DNA from: Opisthocomus hoazin
Lineage: Eukaryota > Chordata > Aves > Opisthocomiformes > Opisthocomidae
DNA length: 64,000 nt
Direction of reading: 5' to 3'
Assembly: GCF_030867145.1 (NCBI RefSeq)
Contig: NC_134422.1
Coordinates: 13,526,531 to 13,590,530 of the forward strand
Of this stretch, positions 59,024 to 64,000 are shown piece by piece; within the stretch, counting starts at the first letter, position 1; each line of letters begins with the position of its first letter. The translations under genes were made by a program, and so were the position numbers. Under the pieces are notes generated by a model that was not told where the DNA came from, did not search any database, and saw only the letters and a program-made list of their open reading frames with translations.

Positions 59024-61951
59024 AGTCCCTGCAGACCCACCAACACAGGTCTGTATGCTGGTTTTTGCAATACTTTGGAACAACAAACCAGTTTTCAAGC
59101 CATGGGTGACTAACTCCCCTGATGGCCCTTCACCACCAGTGAGGAGAGTGCTTTTCTGAAAGGTCTGAAGTCATCCACTACTTAATCATCTGAGCTTTCC
59201 ACTTCTCCCATCTCATTTTCTCTCCAGTTGATTCAATGCGAGGAATTTCAGCTGTGCATGTTGGGAAGACCTTGACCAAATAGTTCTCTTTCCTCCCTGC
59301 CCATCAGTTTCCAGCCCCTTTTACACAGCGTCTCAGGCCAAAGCCAAGGCCAGTGAAAACTTTTCCTTTCACTCACATTTCACTTTCACAATAAAACTCA
59401 CATCCAGATCACTGCTCAGGAAAACCGCATCTTCTACCAGGGCAAGCCCTGCCCCAGGCTGCCTTGCCCAGCCCCATTTGGGTCTCCAGAAAGGAACCAG
59501 CTCCTGTGCCTGACCCGGCTCCTGCCTCCCAGCCAACACCGACAGCACGCACCAGCTGCATCCAAGACAGTCCCCTGCAGCCCTCCCAGGGCTGATCTTC
59601 TGGAATCCTCCAAAACTCATCTTCTGGAATTGTGGAGCTGTGGGGAAAGGGAGAGAGAAGAAAAGAGAGATGCAAGCCCCTTGAGCTGCATAGAGCAGCC
59701 TGCTATTTAAAGGCATTCGACTGCCTCAGAAAGAAGAGGTAAATTTAAGGAACCCACAGCCAAGAATTTGTTTTGCTGAGTTTGAAATATCATTTTTATG
59801 CTTGTCTCATGCAAAGCTGGAAATAGGAGGTTGTAAGAGTGGCCAGTGTTAAGGGGAAAAATGTGTTGAGTAACAGCCAGTGCAACTGAAGGGAAATTTG
59901 TTGCACAAAAAAAATCTTTATCAGAAAGCATTCTTCAGAAAAACTGGTAAATACACATACTTTGACAGTGAAGCCAAACCCCTGCAGTCTCCATGAAGGC
60001 TTGTGCAGCAAAATACCTACAGATCCCCACCAGCTCATTACTGTCCCTTAGCTGGAGAAGATCATTTCTACAGGTCAGCCTCCAAAACAGCTGGCATGAG
60101 CTTGCCCTAATCTGCTCCAGGGCAAACTCCACCAGTAGCTGAAACTCCCTTCAGTGACAGGCAAAGCTGGACAGGCAGCAGGCTGCTATTTCTCTATAGA
60201 GGTTCACACAGCTTTACACGTACTATCTCTATTTTGGATTCTCCCTTTGATTCTAAATCAAAGAATAGGGAGGAATAAGGAGTATTGTTCTGAAATTGGG
60301 TGTTGAGCTGTGCATGGCCCCATCCCTGTGCTGACCATAAGGAAGAAAAACCCAGAGACCTCAATACTCCACAGAACCTGGTCCTAAACCTTTGATCCAG
60401 TCTTGAATCCATTTGAAAGTGAAAGAGCTCCGAGAATGGAGTTGTGGCTCTAAAATTGGAGAAGTGCTATGCTAAATGTGCTATTTTGCCACACTCTCCA
60501 GCTACAGCAGGAGCAGTTCTTCATTATGGCCCCCAGCCTGCTCCTGGCTGGTTGTCAGCCTGCCCAGTGGAAATCCCTCCAAACTGCCGATGCATTTCAA
60601 ATAAATGGCTCCAATCAGCAAAGCTCTACAACTGCAGCAGAAACAGTGGAAAGGCATCATACCAGCAACCAAGCAGGCAGATCTGAAGAAGACAAAGCTT
60701 CCAACAGGTGCTGATGAGCAGGTGGGAAGAAGCAACCATGTCAGCTGGAAAAGAAACGTGAACAGAGCCTTACAAGTCCCTTGGGCAAGTGATTCCCCAG
60801 AGGGGCTGCAGGAGCAGCCCCTACCCCCATGTTAGCACTTCATTTATAGCATTGCTTTCCTGTTCATAACCTTCCCAACTGTGAATCGCAATTTTTCTTC
60901 CCCCAGCATTATGGTGACGGTTTGGAACATGGAGATGTTTGGAAGAGGGCAATTTGGCATCAGGAGTCTAAAAAGCAGATACAGATGACATACTAAATGT
61001 ATCTTTTATGAGTTTGGAATGATTCCTTTAAACTAAGCTCAGAGTGTGTGACAGCTTCTGGTAGTGCCGCCAGTAAGGAACTAAAACATAAAAATCAAGA
61101 GGTTCTTGAGCATATGTAGTCTTAAAGATTGTATCCTCTGGACACCTTGCTTTCCCTCATGCCACTCTGAGCTGTGATGCACAAAGTGCTTCCCAAGGAA
61201 AGTACTCCAATAATTTTCAATTGTCTCTTCACCACCTATGCCCTCGAACCCCAACATACCTCCAAATTCAAGGCTAATAAAAAAATTAAATGCTCCAATA
61301 ATTCTAAATTGTGTCTGTTCAGTGTTACTGGAGCCTGTCCCTTCCTTCATTTTAGGGATTTTTGTTTTGTTTGCAGGGGGGGAGGAAGAAACTCTTTCTA
61401 TTAGTGCTTCAAATTGGAAGCCAGTCAAACAGCATCATAGCAGAATGATTCAGCAGCCTCTGAGCTGATTCACAGTGTATCATAAAACAGGATTAGGAAA
61501 ACAATAATGCCTGGAGGAGAAAAAACCCACACAATGAATCACAGCAGGAGAACAATACCAGAAAGGAGCAGAGGGAATAATCCTCCCTTGGCTTCCGAGG
61601 AGCAGGTCGGATGACCTAATAGATGGCTTTCAATGCCCTTCATTCCCCACTGAGTCGCAGGGTTCAGCTGCCCGGATCCAGCCACCGCAGCTTAATAAAT
61701 GGCTCTGCATCAACTGAACCACATCAAGTGTTTCTGTGTGCACACCCGCAGCCTCCTGTCATTTATCTGAGATCGCAGTCCCCCCTCTGGCACAAGACCC
61801 AGATGCTGTTTCACAGCAGGCAGGAGCTTATGCAGAGCTAGCGGTGGAAGTTCATGGCTATTTAGGACAGGAAGCAAAGGAAGCAATCCAAGGCTGTAAG
61901 TCTTCCTGTTATAAACTAAAAAGTACAGTTTTCTCAGTCTTACTAAAGAAG

Positions 61952-61968
61952 ACACACACACACACACA
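61952..61968. repeat. (CA)n microsatellite
   Basis: Eight to nine CA units. Confidence 0.85.
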
Positions 61969-63165
61969 AGGCAGCACATTAAAGTAGCAGATATGTCAAG
62001 ATAAGCATATTCCCTAGCACTGACCTGAACAGGAATGAAATTAAACATGTATTTCATGATCTCCTGAATCAAGGCATCAGTGATCACCTATGACCAATGA
62101 CAAGTTGGAAGAGGAAAGCATTATTTACTGTCTGTTCTCTGTGAACCTGAAGATCCTGTTGACAACCTTGCTGTAAATTAGGCCACAGCTCTTACAGCTG
62201 CAGCCTTGGAATGGCAGAGGAAGGCAAGGACTCTCTCAGGAGTTTTACTAGATCAGCAATGGTTGAATTACTTCTATGCAGAACAGGAAATTACAGCTTC
62301 AAGCGAGTGAGGAAAATCAGACAATTATATCACAATTCTGATAAAATATCTATATCCAAAGCTTGGTAGAGGGACACAAGAACAGGGAAGAAAACGAAAA
62401 ATCTTATGCCATGGTGTCCTCTCAGACTGAAAAAATTATTTAGTGCATCCTTGTTTAAGTCACTGTGGGATGCCTGGAATTTTATAGAAACTGCTGCAAC
62501 GTGTCTCCCAGCGGGGAATAATGGAAGCAAGAGATAAGAAATCAGCCATATCCTAACTTGCAGTGGCAGGTGCTGTAAAAGGACATTCCCAATAAAGGCT
62601 TAATATATAGGAAGATGGCAAATAACTGCCTGGATTTCTGAAATAAGGAAGCATAAACCAATTCTCTAATCACATCTAATCAAAGAATACCATCAGTTGC
62701 TAAAACCTTATAGGAAAAAATAGGTATCAGAAAGATGGTAGCACACATACCTTCTTCAGTAGTGTTTTGGGAATATTTTAGCCTGTGGAATTTAATTCTC
62801 TGTTATTACTTCTGAGCCTGGAGGTGAAAGTCATAAATCAGGACCATTCATAACAAGCAATAATGGGGCAAAATACTCATAAGGAGAGTTACATGGTGAA
62901 ATCTTTTGGGATTGTGTGTAACACTTCCAGTCCTTGATGACAGCATTAAAAATTCTTCTGTCAGTAACATCTATTCTTGCCTAATTCCTATACTGGGTTT
63001 TCATTCTTTTCTTCTAACATGTCCAAATTTTGCTGCCATATGGCATTCCTTCCACCCTTCCTCCCTGCTGCCATAAATATATGTTTAAAACTAAATCATA
63101 GGAAGCATTCCATGCTTAAAAAGATGGGGAGGTTTTAAATTACACTGTATTTACTTATAAGGGCT

Positions 63166-63171
63166 TTTAAT
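63166..63171 (-). terminator. Candidate SLC15A2 polyadenylation signal ATTAAA
   Basis: On the minus strand an ATTAAA variant signal lies about 200 bases downstream of the SLC15A2 stop. No AATAAA was seen on this strand between about 62,000 and the stop. A more distal ATTAAA near 62,789 is another option, so the 3' UTR length is uncertain. Confidence 0.35.
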
Positions 63172-63372
63172 ACTAGAGGAGTTTTCCCAGGGAGTTTTGC
63201 TCTGATTTCTGGACCCCCATTGTTTTTGCAGAGGGCTATTTGGTCCCATTTAGAAAGCGGCTACTTTTTGAGTAATACAGACTGCAATGCTGTAAAATAA
63301 TATTGTCTCTACCTTTCATTTACCATCCCATCTATTGAGTCAAAAAAAAAAAAGATCCCAGCTCATGATGTG

Positions 63373-63549
63373 TTAGAGCTTTGTTTTCTGAGTAACGAGA
63401 CTAATCATGTTTCCTCTGCTTGGGGTCTCTCTCTTCTCTTCCTTTTCTTGTAGGTCCTCTGGATCCACACTGACATAGAAATATCCCATGATGGAGAAAA
63501 TAACGCACACAGCAAAGAGGAGAACAGTGAACAAGACAAATTCAGCCCA
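63373..63549 (-). CDS. SLC15A2: SLC15A2 (PEPT2) terminal coding exon, partial gene
   Basis: This is the last coding exon of the high-affinity proton-coupled di/tripeptide transporter PEPT2 of the plasma membrane. On the minus strand, a polypyrimidine tract and CTTTCCTAG precede TGG at 63549. Fifty-eight residues follow, then a TAA stop at 63373-63375. WAEFVLFTVLLFAVCVIFSI is the family's last transmembrane segment, and MGYFYV follows it. The tail ends GNMISLVTQKTKL, close to the human PEPT2 ending as I recall it, whose C-terminal KTKL is a PDZ-protein ligand. PEPT1 (SLC15A1) ends quite differently, which argues against that paralogue. The exon begins in phase 0 after the VQ/WAEF junction. The upstream exon is not found within 63,550-64,000, so the rest of the gene lies to the right. 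Confidence 0.93.
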   Translation of the reverse strand, partial: WAEFVLFTVLLFAVCVIFSIMGYFYVSVDPEDLQEKEEKRETPSRGNMISLVTQKTKL

Positions 63550-64000
63550 CTAGGAAAGAAAAAAGAACAGAAGGTCAGGAGACCCCAGACGCTCAGTCCA
63601 GAGGATTTCTCTGCACTTTCAAGTGCTTTTTAAAGAGCTGAGTGAAAATTACTTTTTAGCTTCTGAGATTGCTCAGAAGATCGATAGTTTTCTGTTAAAC
63701 CCATTTACACACAATGTAATTATGAACATATGATATAACTTGAAAAGAACAGTTAAATTGGGCTAGTTTCATTAAATCTTTTCTTACAAATCTGTCCTGA
63801 CTGGAACCTGCCCGGGCTTTTTTCCCCACAAGATGCCTTTGGGAGAGGCAGTTTCATGTTAGCCAGAAACAAGCCCCTGGTTCGCATCATCACTGCATCA
63901 TCCCAGAAGTCCAACAGCCTGAATTAACCAACCTCTGCACCGCAACCTCTCCATGCAAGCCCGAATTCTCAGGGGTGCCACGGGCAGCTGGCCCTGAAGG
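63550..64000 (-). other. SLC15A2 intron (partial)
   Basis: This is intron sequence upstream, on the minus strand, of the last SLC15A2 exon. I looked for the preceding exon (expected to end in a GLVQ-like codon series followed by GT) and did not find it. Nothing else is recognised. Confidence 0.7.

Larger units (their letters stand above)
46481..63165. other. Intergenic, 3' of SLC15A2
   Basis: No protein-coding exon chain or CR1 element is recognised in 16.7 kb. Simple repeats are (CCT)n near 59,006-59,023 and (CA)n near 61,952-61,968. An inverted repeat sits at 49,275-49,337. The longest open frames (for example 52,552-53,181 and 49,606-50,226) are matched by comparable frames on the opposite strand and show no conserved motifs, signal peptides or splice context. 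Confidence 0.55.

Noticed and set aside
61575..61650. Possible CR1 3' end (GGTCGGATGACCTAATAGA)
   Set aside because: It is a single short resemblance without the tail octamer or neighbouring CR1 sequence, so not supportable.
63373..63549. SLC15A1 (PEPT1) as the identity of the right-hand exon
   Set aside because: The FSIMGYFYV segment and the GNMI...KTKL tail fit PEPT2. PEPT1 has a different C-terminus.
1..64000. Bacterial-type features, CRISPR arrays, operons, prophage
   Set aside because: The window is clearly vertebrate nuclear DNA (spliced exons, CR1, NUMT). No regularly spaced repeats or prokaryotic gene clusters were seen.

Overview
This window is vertebrate nuclear DNA, most likely from a bird. 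Coding sequence lies in short exons with canonical GT-AG introns. The interspersed repeats are CR1 LINEs with the octamer-like 3' tail typical of sauropsids. A short nuclear copy of mitochondrial DNA (NUMT) matches the tRNA-Thr/ND6 part of the mitochondrial genome in the orientation expected for a bird. No bacterial or viral genes, operons or CRISPR arrays are present.

Layout. (1) Positions 1-22,972, plus strand: the 3' six exons of HSPBAP1, a JmjC-domain protein that binds the small heat-shock protein HSPB1/Hsp27. The first exon(s), coding for roughly the first 75-90 residues, lie upstream of the window. The visible exons are 2117-2301, 6432-6568, 9742-9913, 18686-18769, 22068-22178 and 22384-22941. 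They join in one frame (1,247 bp, 414 whole residues plus stop) and are followed by an AATAAA signal. Two 5'-truncated CR1 copies sit in sense orientation in the 8.8-kb intron, and old MIR-like SINE relics lie in several introns. (2) About 22,973-63,165: a 40-kb intergenic stretch in which I find no protein-coding gene. It holds two antisense-oriented CR1 copies (one 1.8 kb with reverse-transcriptase coding sequence), the ND6 NUMT near 38.1-38.3 kb, an orphan CpG island near 31.7-32.0 kb, a compound GGGA/GGAT microsatellite at 46.4 kb, and several AT-rich, TAAT-rich blocks that look like candidate conserved regulatory elements. (3) Positions 63,373-63,549, minus strand: the terminal coding exon of SLC15A2 (PEPT2, the high-affinity proton/oligopeptide cotransporter). 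The rest of that gene lies beyond the right edge.

HSPBAP1 and SLC15A2 therefore face each other tail to tail across a gene-free interval. Nothing suggests they act together. The items most worth a second look are the rearranged NUMT, the tail-to-tail gene arrangement, the orphan CpG island and the TAAT-rich blocks. I recognise no previously undescribed system here. Many long open frames occur in the GC-rich intergenic DNA, but they overlap one another on both strands and resemble no family I know.
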